A DNA stretch of 64,000 nucleotides, from assembly GCF_900683735.1 (NCBI RefSeq), contig NZ_LR215979.1, forward strand, positions 558,001 to 622,000, given 5' to 3'. Within the stretch, counting starts at the first letter, position 1. Each line of letters starts with the position of its first letter. The notes beneath the pieces were generated by a model. It did no database searches. It was given only the letters and a program-made list of their open reading frames with translations, and was not told the DNA's origin. Below are positions 9,438 through 19,034 of this stretch, piece after piece. This DNA is from Fusobacterium ulcerans ATCC 49185 (lineage in GTDB: Bacteria; Fusobacteriota; Fusobacteriia; Fusobacteriales; Fusobacteriaceae). The position numbers and the translations under genes are program-made.

Positions 9438-9719
9438 ATTTAACTAAGGGAAGTTTCATTGAAAAACATAGACAGGCAAAGGGAAAAGAGATAAAAGTAA
9501 AGATTGTTTTTAAATTCAATTAAAAAAAGAACTTTTAGAAAATGATTATGTAAAAGAAGTAATCAGAAAAAATGTTAATTAAAAATCTTGTTTTGAGTAT
9601 TTTTTATTCAGAAATGAAAAAAAACATATATTTTTTATAATTTTGAAATATATTTTTTACAACATAAAAAAGGAAAATTAACTTGAAATAAGAATCTGTT
9701 AATTAGTAATTTAAAAACA
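9438..9719. other. Non-coding AT-rich gap with a possible decayed coding remnant
   Basis: No intact gene is present between the rimP promoter and the glmS promoter. On the plus strand, bases 9425-9523 read openly as a protein-like tail (GSFIEKHRQAKGKEIK and following residues) to a TAA. A second frame at about 9526-9582 reads KELLENDYVKEVIRKNVN to a TAA. These could be the end of a gene broken by a frameshift, but the stretch is short and could be chance. Confidence 0.25.
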
Positions 9720-9748
9720 TTAACAAATATTTAACAAAACTGTATAAA
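9720..9748 (+). promoter_or_regulatory. Probable promoter of the glm/mal/cit cluster
   Basis: TTAACA at 9720-9725, a 17-base spacer and TATAAA at 9743-9748 give a good sigma-70 match about 135 bases before glmS. The leader after it is AT-rich; I see no cobalamin riboswitch signature in it. Confidence 0.6.
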
Positions 9749-9882
9749 ATAGCAAGTTTGATATATTTTATTAAAAAAATAAATTTTTATCATTCATATT
9801 ATTAATAATGCTTGATTTTTTACAAAAAAGAGGTATATTATTATTAAAGTTTAAATATCATACACAGAGGAGGCTATTTTTC

Positions 9883-10302
9883 ATGGAAAAAAATGGAAAA
9901 AAAGTTGTAATTGGAGTTATTGGATCAGACTGTCACGCAGTTGGAAACAAAATTATTCATCACGTTTTAGAGTCTAACGGATTTGAAGTAGTAAACATTG
10001 GAGTTTTATCACCACAAGCTGACTTTATCAACGCAGCTGTTGAAACTAGTGCTGATGCTATAATAGTTTCTTCTTTATATGGGCATGGGGAACTAGATTG
10101 TCAAGGAATGAGAGAAAAATGTAAAGAAGCAGGACTTAACGACATCATCCTTTATGTAGGTGGAAACATTGTTGTTGGAAAACAAGTTTGGGAAGAGGTA
10201 GAAGAAAGATTTAAAGCTATGGGATTTGATAGAGTTTACAGACCAGGAACTCCTATTGAAGATACTACAGAAGATTTAAAGAAAGATTTGGGAATTGCTT
10301 AA
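9883..10302 (+). CDS. glmS: Methylaspartate (glutamate) mutase, small cobalamin-binding subunit S
   Basis: This is the B12-binding subunit of adenosylcobalamin-dependent glutamate mutase (EC 5.4.99.1), which isomerises L-glutamate to (2S,3S)-3-methylaspartate. The 139-residue protein is one Rossmann-like cobalamin domain. Its base-off motif DxHxxG reads D16-C-H18-A-V-G21, with His18 the lower cobalt ligand. The ATG at 9883 follows an AGGAGG site; an open frame from 9808 adds an unrelated leader and is rejected. It opens a plus-strand cluster in the order S-L-E, then methylaspartate ammonia-lyase. Also called mutS in some sources; it is not the mismatch-repair gene. Confidence 0.96.
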   Translation: MEKNGKKVVIGVIGSDCHAVGNKIIHHVLESNGFEVVNIGVLSPQADFINAAVETSADAIIVSSLYGHGELDCQGMREKCKEAGLNDIILYVGGNIVVGKQVWEEVEERFKAMGFDRVYRPGTPIEDTTEDLKKDLGIA

Positions 10303-10358
10303 TTTTTAGTCAATTAGAAATTTTCAAAAATATTTTACAATAAAAGAGAGTGGTTGTT

Positions 10359-11765
10359 ATGAAAGTTTATCTAGCCATAGATTTTGGTAGTACTTATACT
10401 AAACTTACTGCTATAGATATGGATAATGAAGTTATTTTAGCGACAGCAAAAGATATTACTACAGTTGAAGAAGACATCATGATTGGATTTAATAAGGCTT
10501 ATGAAAAATTAAAAGCTACAATAAAAGAAAAGATGGATTTTGATTCTGTAGAGTTTGTAAGTAAAACTGCATGTTCGTCTGCTGCTGGTGGATTGAAGAT
10601 GGTAGCCATAGGACTTGTACCTGAACTTACAGCTGAAGCTGCTAAAAAAGCTGCTCTGGGAGCTGGAGCAAGAGTAATAAAGACATATGCTTATGAACTA
10701 AATCACAGAGAACTTGAAGAGATCAAGGCTACTCCTCTGGACATAATATTATTAGCTGGTGGAACAGATGGTGGTAATAAAGACTGTATCATTCATAATG
10801 CTAAAATGATTGCAGAGTATAAACTTGATGTGCCAGTTGTAGTTGCTGGTAACAAAGCAGCTATTGACCAGGTGGAAGCTATTTTTAAAGAAAATGAAAT
10901 AGACTATTTTATAACTGAAAATGTAATGCCAGTAATAAATAAACTTAATGTTGAACCTTCTCGTGAGGAAATCAGAAAAGTTTTTATGAGTAGAATAGTG
11001 GAAGCTAAAGGAATGAAAAATGCAGAAGATTTTATAAAAGGTATACTGATGCCTACTCCAGCAGCAGTTTTAAAAGCAGCTGAAGTGCTTGCAGAGGGTA
11101 CTGATGATGAAGATGGAATAGGAGATTTAATAGTAGTAGATATTGGGGGAGCAACCACAGATGTTCACTCAATAGCTAAAGGAGAACCTACCAAACCTTC
11201 TATCATGATAAAAGGTTTGGAAGAACCATTTGCTAAAAGAACTGTAGAGGGAGATCTTGGAATGAGATACTCATCAGTAGCTCTTTTAGAAGCAGCAGGA
11301 ACAAGAAAAATAAGAAACTATTTACATGATTCATTAAAGCAGATTGATGTAAAAGCTGCATGTCAATATAGACATGATCACATCAAAATGGTGCCTCAAA
11401 CTGAAGAAGAAATTAGATTTGATGAGGCAATGGCAATGGCAGCTACTGAAATTGCGATGACAAGACACTGTGGAGTATTAGAATGTGTTTATACTCCTAT
11501 GGGAACAATGTTTAATCAAAGTGGAAAAGATTTAACTGAGGCACCTTATGTTATTGGAACAGGAGGAGTTATTATTCATAGTCTAAATCCTCAAGGAATA
11601 TTAAAAGCTGGAAATTTTAGTGAGCAGGATCCTGTTCATTTAAAACCTATGTCTCCAAAGTTCCTTGTAGATAAAACATATATACTGTCATCAATGGGAC
11701 TATTAGCTCAAGATTATCCAAATTTAGCTGTTAGAATAATGAAAAAATATCTAGTCGAAGTATAA
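10359..11765 (+). CDS. glmL: Glutamate mutase-associated reactivating ATPase GlmL/MutL
   Basis: The 468-residue protein belongs to the ASKHA ATPase family. It starts with the phosphate-1 motif [14 protein letters not shown], has a LAGGTDGG loop mid-protein, and a second phosphate motif [13 protein letters not shown]. In clostridial glutamate mutase operons this protein sits between the S and E subunits. It is thought to reactivate the enzyme by exchanging damaged cobalamin. The ATG at 10359 is chosen because a GAGAGTGG ribosome site precedes it; the GTG at 10350 lies within that site. The function is from family and position. Confidence 0.92.
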   Translation: MKVYLAIDFGSTYTKLTAIDMDNEVILATAKDITTVEEDIMIGFNKAYEKLKATIKEKMDFDSVEFVSKTACSSAAGGLKMVAIGLVPELTAEAAKKAALGAGARVIKTYAYELNHRELEEIKATPLDIILLAGGTDGGNKDCIIHNAKMIAEYKLDVPVVVAGNKAAIDQVEAIFKENEIDYFITENVMPVINKLNVEPSREEIRKVFMSRIVEAKGMKNAEDFIKGILMPTPAAVLKAAEVLAEGTDDEDGIGDLIVVDIGGATTDVHSIAKGEPTKPSIMIKGLEEPFAKRTVEGDLGMRYSSVALLEAAGTRKIRNYLHDSLKQIDVKAACQYRHDHIKMVPQTEEEIRFDEAMAMAATEIAMTRHCGVLECVYTPMGTMFNQSGKDLTEAPYVIGTGGVIIHSLNPQGILKAGNFSEQDPVHLKPMSPKFLVDKTYILSSMGLLAQDYPNLAVRIMKKYLVEV

Positions 11766-11791
11766 GAAATTATAAGGAGGAATATTTAAAT

Positions 11792-13264
11792 ATGAAACTT
11801 AAATTTAAAAAATGGACTGAAGAAGAGTTCTTCGCAGTAAGAGAAGAAGTTTTAAAAGGATGGCCTACAGGTAAAGAAGTAAACTTAGAAGAAGCTGTGG
11901 CTTATCATAAAGCATTACCAGAATCAAAAAGCTTCTCTAAAAAATTAGTAGATGCTAAAAATGCAGGAATTACTCTAGCTCAACCTAGAGCAGGGGTTGC
12001 TTTAATAGAACAACATATAGAATTATTAGACTACTTAGACAAAGTTGGAGGAGCGGATTTGCTTCCATCAACTATTGACTCTTATACAAGACAAAATAAA
12101 TATGAAAACTGTGAAAAAGGAATAGAAGAATCTAAAAAAGCTGGAAGATCACTTCTTAATGGATTCCCAGGTGTAAATCATGGAGTTACTGGATGTAGAC
12201 AAGTTGTTGAAGCTATTGATCTACCTCTACAAATGAGACATGGAACTCCAGATGCTAGATTACTTTCAGAAATTATGATTGCAGCTGGATTTACTTCTGA
12301 TGAGGGTGGAGGAATCAGTTATAATGTTCCTTATGCTAAATCAGTTTCTCTAGAAAAAACTCTAATTGACTGGCAATATGTTGACAGACTAGTTGGATGG
12401 TATGAAGAACATGGAGTATCAATTAACAGAGAACCATTTGGACCATTAACTGGGACACTAGTTCCTCCATCAATGTCAAATGCTGTCGGAATCCTTGAAG
12501 GATTACTAGCTGCTGAACAAGGAGTTAAAAATATTACTTTAGGATATGGACAATGTGGAAACTTAATCCAAGACGTTGCTGCTATCAGAGCATTAGTTGA
12601 GCAAGGAGAAGAGTACTTTAAAGAGTATGGATATAATGATATTGATTTAACAACTGTATTCCACCAATGGATGGGAGGATTCCCAGAAGATGAAGCTAAA
12701 GCATTTGGAGTTATCTCTAATGGTGCTTCTGCTGCTGCTCTTGCTGGAGCTACAAAAGTTATTGTTAAAACTCCTCATGAAGCTATTGGAGTTCCTACAA
12801 AAGAAGCTAATGCAATGGGAATCAAAGCTACAAAAATGGTTCTTAATCTTCTTAAAGGACAAGCATTATCAATGTCTCCAGAATTAGCAAAAGAAATCGA
12901 TGTTATTAAAGCTGAAACTAAATGTATTTTGAATAAAGTATTAGAATTAGGAGAAGGAGACTGGGCTGTTGGTGTAGTTAAAGCTTTTGAGCAAGGGGTA
13001 CTAGATGTTCCATTTGCTCCATCTAAATATAATGCAGGTAAAATGATGCCAGCTAGAGATAATGTAGGTAAGGTAAGATATCTAGCTGTTGGAAATGTTC
13101 CATTAAGTAAAGAATTAGTAGACTTTAACTTAGCTCAATTAGAAGAAAGAGCTAAATTTGAAGGAAGAGCAGTAGGATTCCAAATGACTGTTGATGATAT
13201 ATTCGCAGTAGGAAAAGGAACTCTTATTGGAAGACCTGAAACTGAACATATGAAAAACAATTAA
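11792..13264 (+). CDS. glmE: Methylaspartate (glutamate) mutase, catalytic subunit E
   Basis: The large subunit supplies the TIM-barrel active site for the radical carbon-skeleton rearrangement of glutamate and pairs with GlmS. It has 490 residues, close to the clostridial enzyme. Regions typical of the family include [44 protein letters not shown] and [23 protein letters not shown] site lies before the ATG, 26 bases after glmL. Codon use is like that of highly expressed genes nearby (strong preference for AGA, GGA and CCA), which fits a main catabolic enzyme. Confidence 0.97.
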   Translation: MKLKFKKWTEEEFFAVREEVLKGWPTGKEVNLEEAVAYHKALPESKSFSKKLVDAKNAGITLAQPRAGVALIEQHIELLDYLDKVGGADLLPSTIDSYTRQNKYENCEKGIEESKKAGRSLLNGFPGVNHGVTGCRQVVEAIDLPLQMRHGTPDARLLSEIMIAAGFTSDEGGGISYNVPYAKSVSLEKTLIDWQYVDRLVGWYEEHGVSINREPFGPLTGTLVPPSMSNAVGILEGLLAAEQGVKNITLGYGQCGNLIQDVAAIRALVEQGEEYFKEYGYNDIDLTTVFHQWMGGFPEDEAKAFGVISNGASAAALAGATKVIVKTPHEAIGVPTKEANAMGIKATKMVLNLLKGQALSMSPELAKEIDVIKAETKCILNKVLELGEGDWAVGVVKAFEQGVLDVPFAPSKYNAGKMMPARDNVGKVRYLAVGNVPLSKELVDFNLAQLEERAKFEGRAVGFQMTVDDIFAVGKGTLIGRPETEHMKNN

Positions 13265-13400
13265 TTCGATTAGTGAATAAAATTTGTAGAAATCATAGTA
13301 TAAAATTGATATGATAAATGTAAAATAATTTAGAAAATCAATTTTTAAATGTTGGTTGCAATTATGTTGGAAATAGATTATATATTTAATTAGGAAGAAA

Positions 13401-13422
13401 GTGGGAATTGAAAAATTCCCAC
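13401..13422 (+). promoter_or_regulatory. Perfect hairpin with GAAA tetraloop between glmE and mal
   Basis: GTGGGAATT at 13401-13409 pairs perfectly with AATTCCCAC at 13414-13422 around a GAAA loop, a stable GNRA tetraloop. No U run follows, so it is not a standard terminator. It lies 28 bases before the mal start, just upstream of the TTAGGAGG ribosome site. It could mark an RNA processing or stability boundary that sets different levels for mutase and lyase. Confidence 0.55.
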
Positions 13423-13450
13423 ACAATTTAAAATCTTAGGAGGCTTAATT

Positions 13451-14695
13451 ATGAAAATTGTAGATGTAGTATGTTCTGCAGGAAAAACAGGATTCTATTT
13501 TGATGACCAAAGAGCAATAAAAGCAGGAGCTGGACATGATGGTATGTTCTATCTAGGAACTCCAGTAACACCAGGATTCAAATCAATCAGACAAGCAGGA
13601 GAAGCTATCTCTGTTTTACTAGTTCTTGAAGATGGACAAGTTGCTCATGGTGATTGTGCTGCTGTTCAATACTCAGGTGCAGGAGGAAGAGATCCTTTAT
13701 TCCTAGCAAAAGATTTTATTCCAGTAATAGAAAAAGAAATTGCTCCAAAATTAATAGGAAGAGAACTTGATAATTTCAAATCTCTTGCTGAAGAATTTGA
13801 TGCATTAGAAGTTAATGGAAAAAGATTACATACTGCAATAAGATATGGAATTACTCAAGCTTTATTAGATGGTGTTGCAAAAGCTAGAAAAGTAACTTTA
13901 GCTGAAGTTATTAAAGCTGACTACAATACAGGATTAGAAATCACTAAGAGACCTATATTTACTCAATCAGGAGATGACAGATATGTCGCTGCTGATAAAA
14001 TGATAATCAAAGAAGCTGATGTTTTACCTCATGCTTTGATTAACAATGTAAAAGAAAAATTAGGATTACATGGGGAAATCTTACTTGACTATGTTAAATG
14101 GTTAAGAGACAGAATCATTTCTCAAAGAACTGATGCTGACTACTCTCCAATATTCCACATAGATGTTTATGGAACTATTGGTGCTGCATTTGATTGTGAT
14201 ACTAAAAAAATGGCTGATTACATAGCTACATTAGTAGAAGCTGCAAAACCATTCAAATTAAGAATAGAAGGACCTATGGACGTTGAAGACAGAGATAAAC
14301 AAATTGAAGCTCTTGCTGCTTTAACTGCAGAAGTAGATGCAAGAGGAATCGAAGTTGAACTAGTTGCTGATGAATGGTGTAATACTTTAGAAGATATTAA
14401 ATTATTTGCTGATAAAAAAGCTGGACATGTAGTTCAAATCAAAACTCCAGATCTTGGAGGAGTAAACAACATAGCTGATGCAATTCTTTATTGTAATAAA
14501 GTAGGAATTGGATCATACTGTGGAGGAACTTGTAACGAAACTAACAGATCTGCTGAAGTTACTACTAACATTGGTATGGCTTGTGGAGCTCTTCAAGTTC
14601 TTGCTAAACCAGGAATGGGTGTTGACGAAGGATACATGATCGTATTTAACGAAATGTCTAGAGTTGAAGCTTTAGTAAACAGAAGAAAGAAATAG
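13451..14695 (+). CDS. mal: Methylaspartate ammonia-lyase
   Basis: This enolase-superfamily enzyme (EC 4.3.1.2) removes ammonia from 3-methylaspartate to give mesaconate. The 414-residue length fits the family. Metal-ligand regions can be recognised as HIDVYGTIG, RIEGPMD and ELVADEWCNT. The catalytic lysine lies in VVQIKTPDLGG. A strong TTAGGAGG site precedes the ATG. It follows glmE by about 190 bases and precedes citDEF, so the order of genes follows the order of steps in the methylaspartate pathway. Confidence 0.97.
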   Translation: MKIVDVVCSAGKTGFYFDDQRAIKAGAGHDGMFYLGTPVTPGFKSIRQAGEAISVLLVLEDGQVAHGDCAAVQYSGAGGRDPLFLAKDFIPVIEKEIAPKLIGRELDNFKSLAEEFDALEVNGKRLHTAIRYGITQALLDGVAKARKVTLAEVIKADYNTGLEITKRPIFTQSGDDRYVAADKMIIKEADVLPHALINNVKEKLGLHGEILLDYVKWLRDRIISQRTDADYSPIFHIDVYGTIGAAFDCDTKKMADYIATLVEAAKPFKLRIEGPMDVEDRDKQIEALAALTAEVDARGIEVELVADEWCNTLEDIKLFADKKAGHVVQIKTPDLGGVNNIADAILYCNKVGIGSYCGGTCNETNRSAEVTTNIGMACGALQVLAKPGMGVDEGYMIVFNEMSRVEALVNRRKK

Positions 14696-14737
14696 TTTTC
14701 TTTTAAAAGTATAATTATAATTTATTTTGATTTTGGG

Positions 14738-14761
14738 AAAGGTAGTTATATGACTACCTTT
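14738..14761 (+). terminator. Terminator-like hairpin between mal and citD
   Basis: AAAGGTAGT (14738-14746) pairs with ACTACCTTT (14753-14761) around a 6-base loop and runs into TTCCTTTAA. The U tract is imperfect, so it is probably an attenuating terminator within the cluster. Confidence 0.6.
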
Positions 14762-14826
14762 TTCCTTTAATTAGTCCTAATATTTATAGAAAATTTTATT
14801 TAGAATTTAATAATGAGGTGAATCAA

Positions 14827-15087
14827 ATGACAATAAAGAAAGCTGCTAAATGTGGTACTCTAGAATCAAATGATATATTTGTGATTCTAACTCCAGCTGA
14901 AAGTGGAATAGAAGTAGAATTAGAAAGTACTGTAGAAAAACAATTTGGAGCTCATATAAGAGAAGTTATAAAAAATAAACTTGTAGAACTTGGAGTTGAA
15001 GGTGTAAAAGTACAAGCTCAAGATAAAGGAGCTCTTGATTATACTATCAGAGCAAGAATAGAAGCTGCTGTAGCTAGAGGATTATAA
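14827..15087 (+). CDS. citD: Citrate/citramalate lyase acyl carrier protein (gamma subunit)
   Basis: CitD carries the phosphoribosyl-dephospho-CoA prosthetic group of citrate lyase-type enzymes. The 86-residue product has the attachment serine at residue 14 in KCGTLESND, exactly as in known CitD, and ends with a typical ARIEAAVARG. The ATG at 14827 follows a GAGGTG ribosome site; the GTG at 14818 belongs to that site. In this gene context, after methylaspartate ammonia-lyase, the enzyme is more likely citramalate lyase than citrate lyase. The genes for loading the prosthetic group (citC, citX, citG) are not in the window. Confidence 0.93.
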   Translation: MTIKKAAKCGTLESNDIFVILTPAESGIEVELESTVEKQFGAHIREVIKNKLVELGVEGVKVQAQDKGALDYTIRARIEAAVARGL

Positions 15088-15122
15088 TAATTATATTATT
15101 TTTTATATGAGAGGTGTTTATC

Positions 15123-15995
15123 GTGGAATTAAGAAGAACTATGTTATTTATGCCTGGAAATAACCCAGGAATGCTCCAAACAGCTGCTGTATTTGGTTCA
15201 GATGCTGTTATATTTGACTTGGAAGACGCTGTTGCATTAACAGAAAAAGATGCTGCAAGATATTTGATAAGTGAAGCTTTAAGAACAAATAAATATGATG
15301 GTGTAGAAGTAGTAGTGAGAGTTAATCCTTTATCTACTCCGTATGCAGAAAAAGATATAGATGTAATAGCAAGATTGAAACCAGATGCTATACTTCTTCC
15401 AAAAGCATGTCCTGAAGATATAGCTGTATTAGATAAAAAACTAAATGAAATAGAAAAAGAAATGGGATTTGAAGCTGGAAGTATAAAAATACATCCATTA
15501 GTAGAAACTACTTATGGAGTAGAAACAGTTTATGAAACTATAAAATCAAGTCCAAGAGTAATTTCAGTTTTGTTAGGAGGAGAAGACCTTGCAGTTGATT
15601 TAGGAGTAAAAAGAACTAAGTCATCAGATGAACTATTCTATGCAAGAACTAAAGTAGTAAATGCATGTAAAGCTTGTAAAGTAGATGCAATAGATACTCC
15701 ATTTACAGATACAAATGACTATGAAGGATTGATGGCTGATTCATTAAAAGCAAAAATGTTAGGATTTACAGGAAAACTTGCTATAAACCCAAGACAAATA
15801 GATACAATTCATGCAGCTTATTGTCCATCACAAGCTGAAATCAATCATGCTTTAAGAGTAATAGCTGCTAAAGATGAAGCTGCTAAAGAAGGTCTTGGAG
15901 TATTTTCATTAGATGGAAAAATGGTTGACCTTCCAATTATAAATAGAGCTATTCATACATTGGATGTTGCAAGACTTATTGGTCTGATAGATTAA
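15123..15995 (+). CDS. citE: Citrate/citramalate lyase beta subunit
   Basis: CitE cleaves the acyl-bound citrate or citramalate intermediate; for citramalate this releases pyruvate. The protein has 290 residues with the family N-terminus RRTMLFMPGNNPGML and the metal/acid motif DAVIFDLEDAV. LGGEDLAVDLG and a C-terminal NPRQIDTIH are also present. I place the start at the GTG at 15123, six bases after a GAGGTG ribosome site. The alternative GTG at 15114 is inside that site. It is 35 bases after citD and 25 before citF, clearly one operon. Confidence 0.93.
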   Translation: MELRRTMLFMPGNNPGMLQTAAVFGSDAVIFDLEDAVALTEKDAARYLISEALRTNKYDGVEVVVRVNPLSTPYAEKDIDVIARLKPDAILLPKACPEDIAVLDKKLNEIEKEMGFEAGSIKIHPLVETTYGVETVYETIKSSPRVISVLLGGEDLAVDLGVKRTKSSDELFYARTKVVNACKACKVDAIDTPFTDTNDYEGLMADSLKAKMLGFTGKLAINPRQIDTIHAAYCPSQAEINHALRVIAAKDEAAKEGLGVFSLDGKMVDLPIINRAIHTLDVARLIGLID

Positions 15996-16020
15996 TCAAT
16001 AATATGTGAGGTGTTTATAG

Positions 16021-17565
16021 ATGAAAAATATTTTAGGAAGAGAAGTTCCTGATTTTATAGAAGGATACGGAAAAATCAATCATTATAATGGATATTTAGC
16101 AAATACAACAGGAGTAGTAAAAAAGAATTATAGTTTTAAAGCTGTAACTCCTAATGATAAAAAACTTCATACTGATTTTGTAGAATTAATGGATAAACTT
16201 CCATTAAAAGATGGGATGGTAGTGTCTTTTCACCATCATTTAAGAAATGGAGATTATGTATTAAACTTAGTAATGGCAGAAATAGCAAAAAGAGGTTACA
16301 AAGATGTAACAATAGTTGCAAGTTCTATATTCCCATGTCATAAACCTTTAGTAGAAATGATAGAAAAAGGAATAGTGACACAAATATATGCTGGATATAT
16401 GTCAGGACCAGTAGCTCAAGCAATATCACAAGGGAAAATGCAAAAACCAGCTGTTATGCATACACATGGTGGAAGAGCAAGAATAATGGAAACAGGAGAA
16501 GTTGAAGTAGATATAGCTTTTGTTGCAGCTCCAACATCAGATGAATATGGAAATATTAATGGAGTAGATGGAAAATCAGCATGTGGAGCTTTAGGATATG
16601 CTCATTCAGATGTTGAAAATGCTAAATTAGTAGTAGCAATTACTGATAATTTAGTTCCTTATCCCAATACAACAATAGAAATCAATCAGACTTTAATAGA
16701 TTATGTATTAGTAGTAGATGCTATTGGAGATCCTAAGGGAATAGTATCTGGAACTACTCAGATTACTAAAAATCCAATTGGATTAAAAGTTGCTGATCTT
16801 ACAGCTAAATTTATAGAACAATCAGGATATTTAAAAGATGGAATGAGTTTTCAGACAGGTGCAGGAGGAATATCACTTGCTGTTGCAGCAGAAGTTAGAA
16901 ATCTTATGAAATCAAAAAATATAGTGGGTAGCTTTGCTGCTGGAGGAATAACAGGATATATAGTAGATATGTATAAAGATGGACTTTTTAAAGCTTTATT
17001 TGATGTACAATGTTTTGATCTTAATGCAATCAAATCAGCAAAAGAGAATCCAAATCATATAAAAATGTCAGCAACAATGTATGCAAATGCAAATAACAAA
17101 GGTTCGGTAGTAAACATGCTTGATATAGTTATACTAGGTGCAACAGAAATGGATACAAATTTCAATGTAAATGTAACTACAGGATCTGATGGTGTTATTA
17201 TGGGAGGGTCTGGAGGACATAGTGACACAGCTGCTGGTTCAAAATTGTGTATAATAGTATCACAACTTGTAAATGCAAGAATATCAGTAGTGAAAGATAG
17301 AATAACTACTGTAACAACTCCTGGAGAAACAGTAGATGTACTGGTAACAGAAAGAGGAATAGCAATAAATCCATTAAGAAAAGATTTAATAGAGAAATTT
17401 AAAAATTCTAACCTTCCAATAAAAACAATAGAAGAACTAAAGGAAATAGCAGAAGCTATGACAGGAAAGGAAGAAGCAATAGAATTTGAGGATAAAGTAG
17501 TTGCTGTAGTACAATATAGAGATGGTACTGTAGTGGATGTTGTAAGACAAGTAAAAAATAACTAA
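16021..17565 (+). CDS. citF: Citrate/citramalate lyase alpha subunit (acetyl-ACP:substrate ACP transferase)
   Basis: CitF swaps acetyl on the acyl carrier protein for citrate or citramalate, which primes cleavage by CitE. The 514-residue length fits. Family features include FHHHLRNGDYVLNLVMAEIA, the glycine-rich TGAGGISLAVAAEV, a GSFAAGGITGYIVDM stretch and VMGGSGGHSDTAAG. A TGAGGTG site precedes the ATG. It is the last gene of the glutamate cluster; a strong new promoter for metK begins right after its stop. Confidence 0.95.
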   Translation: MKNILGREVPDFIEGYGKINHYNGYLANTTGVVKKNYSFKAVTPNDKKLHTDFVELMDKLPLKDGMVVSFHHHLRNGDYVLNLVMAEIAKRGYKDVTIVASSIFPCHKPLVEMIEKGIVTQIYAGYMSGPVAQAISQGKMQKPAVMHTHGGRARIMETGEVEVDIAFVAAPTSDEYGNINGVDGKSACGALGYAHSDVENAKLVVAITDNLVPYPNTTIEINQTLIDYVLVVDAIGDPKGIVSGTTQITKNPIGLKVADLTAKFIEQSGYLKDGMSFQTGAGGISLAVAAEVRNLMKSKNIVGSFAAGGITGYIVDMYKDGLFKALFDVQCFDLNAIKSAKENPNHIKMSATMYANANNKGSVVNMLDIVILGATEMDTNFNVNVTTGSDGVIMGGSGGHSDTAAGSKLCIIVSQLVNARISVVKDRITTVTTPGETVDVLVTERGIAINPLRKDLIEKFKNSNLPIKTIEELKEIAEAMTGKEEAIEFEDKVVAVVQYRDGTVVDVVRQVKNN

Positions 17566-17572
17566 ATAATTA

Positions 17573-17601
17573 TTGACATGATTAGTAAAAAAATATATAA
17601 T
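17573..17601 (+). promoter_or_regulatory. Consensus sigma-70 promoter of metK
   Basis: TTGACA (17573-17578), a 17-base spacer and TATAAT (17596-17601) match the consensus perfectly. It is placed about 30 bases before the SAM riboswitch aptamer. Confidence 0.9.
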
Positions 17602-17629
17602 AAGGTATAAATGATAAATATAAAGAATA

Positions 17630-17767
17630 CCATCAAGAGAGATTGAGGGACTGGCCCGTTGAAATCTCAGCAACCTGCTTTTTAAGTGTGGTGCTAACTC
17701 CTGATAGATGGAATATTGGATTTAATACTTAATCCCTTTCATCTGTCTGGTGAAAGGGATTTTTTTA
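17630..17767 (+). ncRNA. SAM-I (S-box) riboswitch with terminator, controlling metK
   Basis: The conserved S-box core is clear: a GAGGGACTGGCCC block near 17644-17656, then CAGCAACC, GGTGCTAA and a closing GATAGATGG. P1 is CCATC (17630-17634) with GATGG (17707-17711). The expression platform is visible. A terminator stem ATCCCTTTCA (17732-17741) pairs with TGAAAGGGAT (17751-17760) and is followed by seven T. The 3' side of P1 (GATAGATG) can instead pair with CATCTGTC at 17740-17747, giving the antiterminator. SAM binding would thus stop transcription into the SAM synthetase gene. Confidence 0.96.
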
Positions 17768-17807
17768 TCTTAAACATTAAATTATTAATATATTTTAAGG
17801 AGGAAAA

Positions 17808-18962
17808 ATGAAAAATTTAACTTATTTCACATCAGAATTTGTATCACCTGGTCATCCAGATAAGGTATCAGATCAAATTTCGGATGCAGTAGTAGACGCA
17901 TGTCTTGCTGATGATCCGAATTCAAGAGTAGCATGTGAAGTATTTTGTACAACAGGACAAGTTGTTGTAGGAGGAGAGATTACAACTACCACTTATATAG
18001 ATATTCAAGATATTGTAAGAAGTAAAATAGATGAGATTGGATACAAAGAAGGAATGGGATTTGATTCAAATTGTGGAGTACTGAGTGCTATTCATGCTCA
18101 ATCACCAGATATTGCCATGGGAGTAGATATTGGAGGAGCAGGAGATCAGGGAATAATGTTTGGAGGAGCTGTAAAAGAAACTCCAGAATTAATGCCATTA
18201 GCTCTTGTATTAGCTAGAGAGATATTGGTAAAACTTACTAAAATGACTAGAGCAAAAGAGCTTCCATGGGCAAGACCAGATGCAAAATCACAAGTAACTT
18301 TAGCTTATGATGAAAATGGAAAAATAGATCATGTTGATACAGTGGTAGTATCTGTACAACATAATCCAGATGTAACTCAAGTTCAAATTAGGGAAGAAGT
18401 AATAGAAAAAGTAATAAAACCAGTTTTAAGAGCATATGAACTTAATCCAGAAGAAGTAAAACATTTCCATATTAATCCAACAGGAAGATTTGTAATTGGA
18501 GGGCCACATGGAGATACAGGAGTAACAGGAAGAAAAATAATAGTAGATACATATGGAGGATTCTTTAGACATGGAGGAGGAGCTTTTTCAGGAAAGGACC
18601 CTTCAAAAGTAGACAGATCAGCAGCATATGCAGCAAGATGGGTAGCTAAAAATATAGTAGCAGCGAACTTGGCAGATAAATGTGAAATACAATTATCATA
18701 TGCAATAGGGGTAGTAGAACCAACATCAGTAAAAGTAGATACATTTGGAACAGGAAAAGTAGATGAATATGATTTAGCAGAGGCAGTAAAAAAAGTATTT
18801 GATTTGACACCAAGAGGAATAGAAAGAGCACTTGAATTAAGAAGTGGAAAATTTAAATATCAAGATTTGGCAGCATTTGGTCATATAGGAAGAACAGATT
18901 TAGATCTTCCATGGGAAAAAGTTGATAAAGTAGAAGAATTAAAAAAAGCTTTAAATAAATAA
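17808..18962 (+). CDS. metK: S-adenosylmethionine synthetase
   Basis: MetK makes SAM from methionine and ATP. The 384-residue protein has the standard motifs [17 protein letters not shown] near the N-terminus, [10 protein letters not shown], and the [13 protein letters not shown] to [16 protein letters not shown] region with catalytic and metal residues. A TAAGGAGG site precedes the ATG. Expression is under the SAM-I riboswitch just upstream, so excess SAM should shut it off. The next gene degrades SAH/MTA, products of SAM use. Confidence 0.98.
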   Translation: MKNLTYFTSEFVSPGHPDKVSDQISDAVVDACLADDPNSRVACEVFCTTGQVVVGGEITTTTYIDIQDIVRSKIDEIGYKEGMGFDSNCGVLSAIHAQSPDIAMGVDIGGAGDQGIMFGGAVKETPELMPLALVLAREILVKLTKMTRAKELPWARPDAKSQVTLAYDENGKIDHVDTVVVSVQHNPDVTQVQIREEVIEKVIKPVLRAYELNPEEVKHFHINPTGRFVIGGPHGDTGVTGRKIIVDTYGGFFRHGGGAFSGKDPSKVDRSAAYAARWVAKNIVAANLADKCEIQLSYAIGVVEPTSVKVDTFGTGKVDEYDLAEAVKKVFDLTPRGIERALELRSGKFKYQDLAAFGHIGRTDLDLPWEKVDKVEELKKALNK

Positions 18963-18972
18963 TTAAAATATA

Positions 18973-19020
18973 AAAAGATGAATCAAAAATTTAAAATTAG
19001 GTTTTTGATCATCTTTTTTT
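18973..19020 (+). terminator. Terminator after metK
   Basis: AAAGATGA plus ATCAAAAA pair with TTTTTGAT plus CATCTTT, with a small bulge, and are followed by a T run up to about 19021. Confidence 0.75.
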
Positions 19021-19034
19021 AAAAGGGGAAGAAG

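Noticed and set aside
9755-9882. A cobalamin riboswitch ahead of glmS, since the product binds B12
   Set aside because: The leader is only about 130 bases, very AT-rich, and lacks any B12-box-like conserved block.
12690-12887. A Leu/Lys-rich 65-codon open frame inside glmE
   Set aside because: It is an overlapping frame produced by the codon bias of glmE (repeated GCT and AAA codons).
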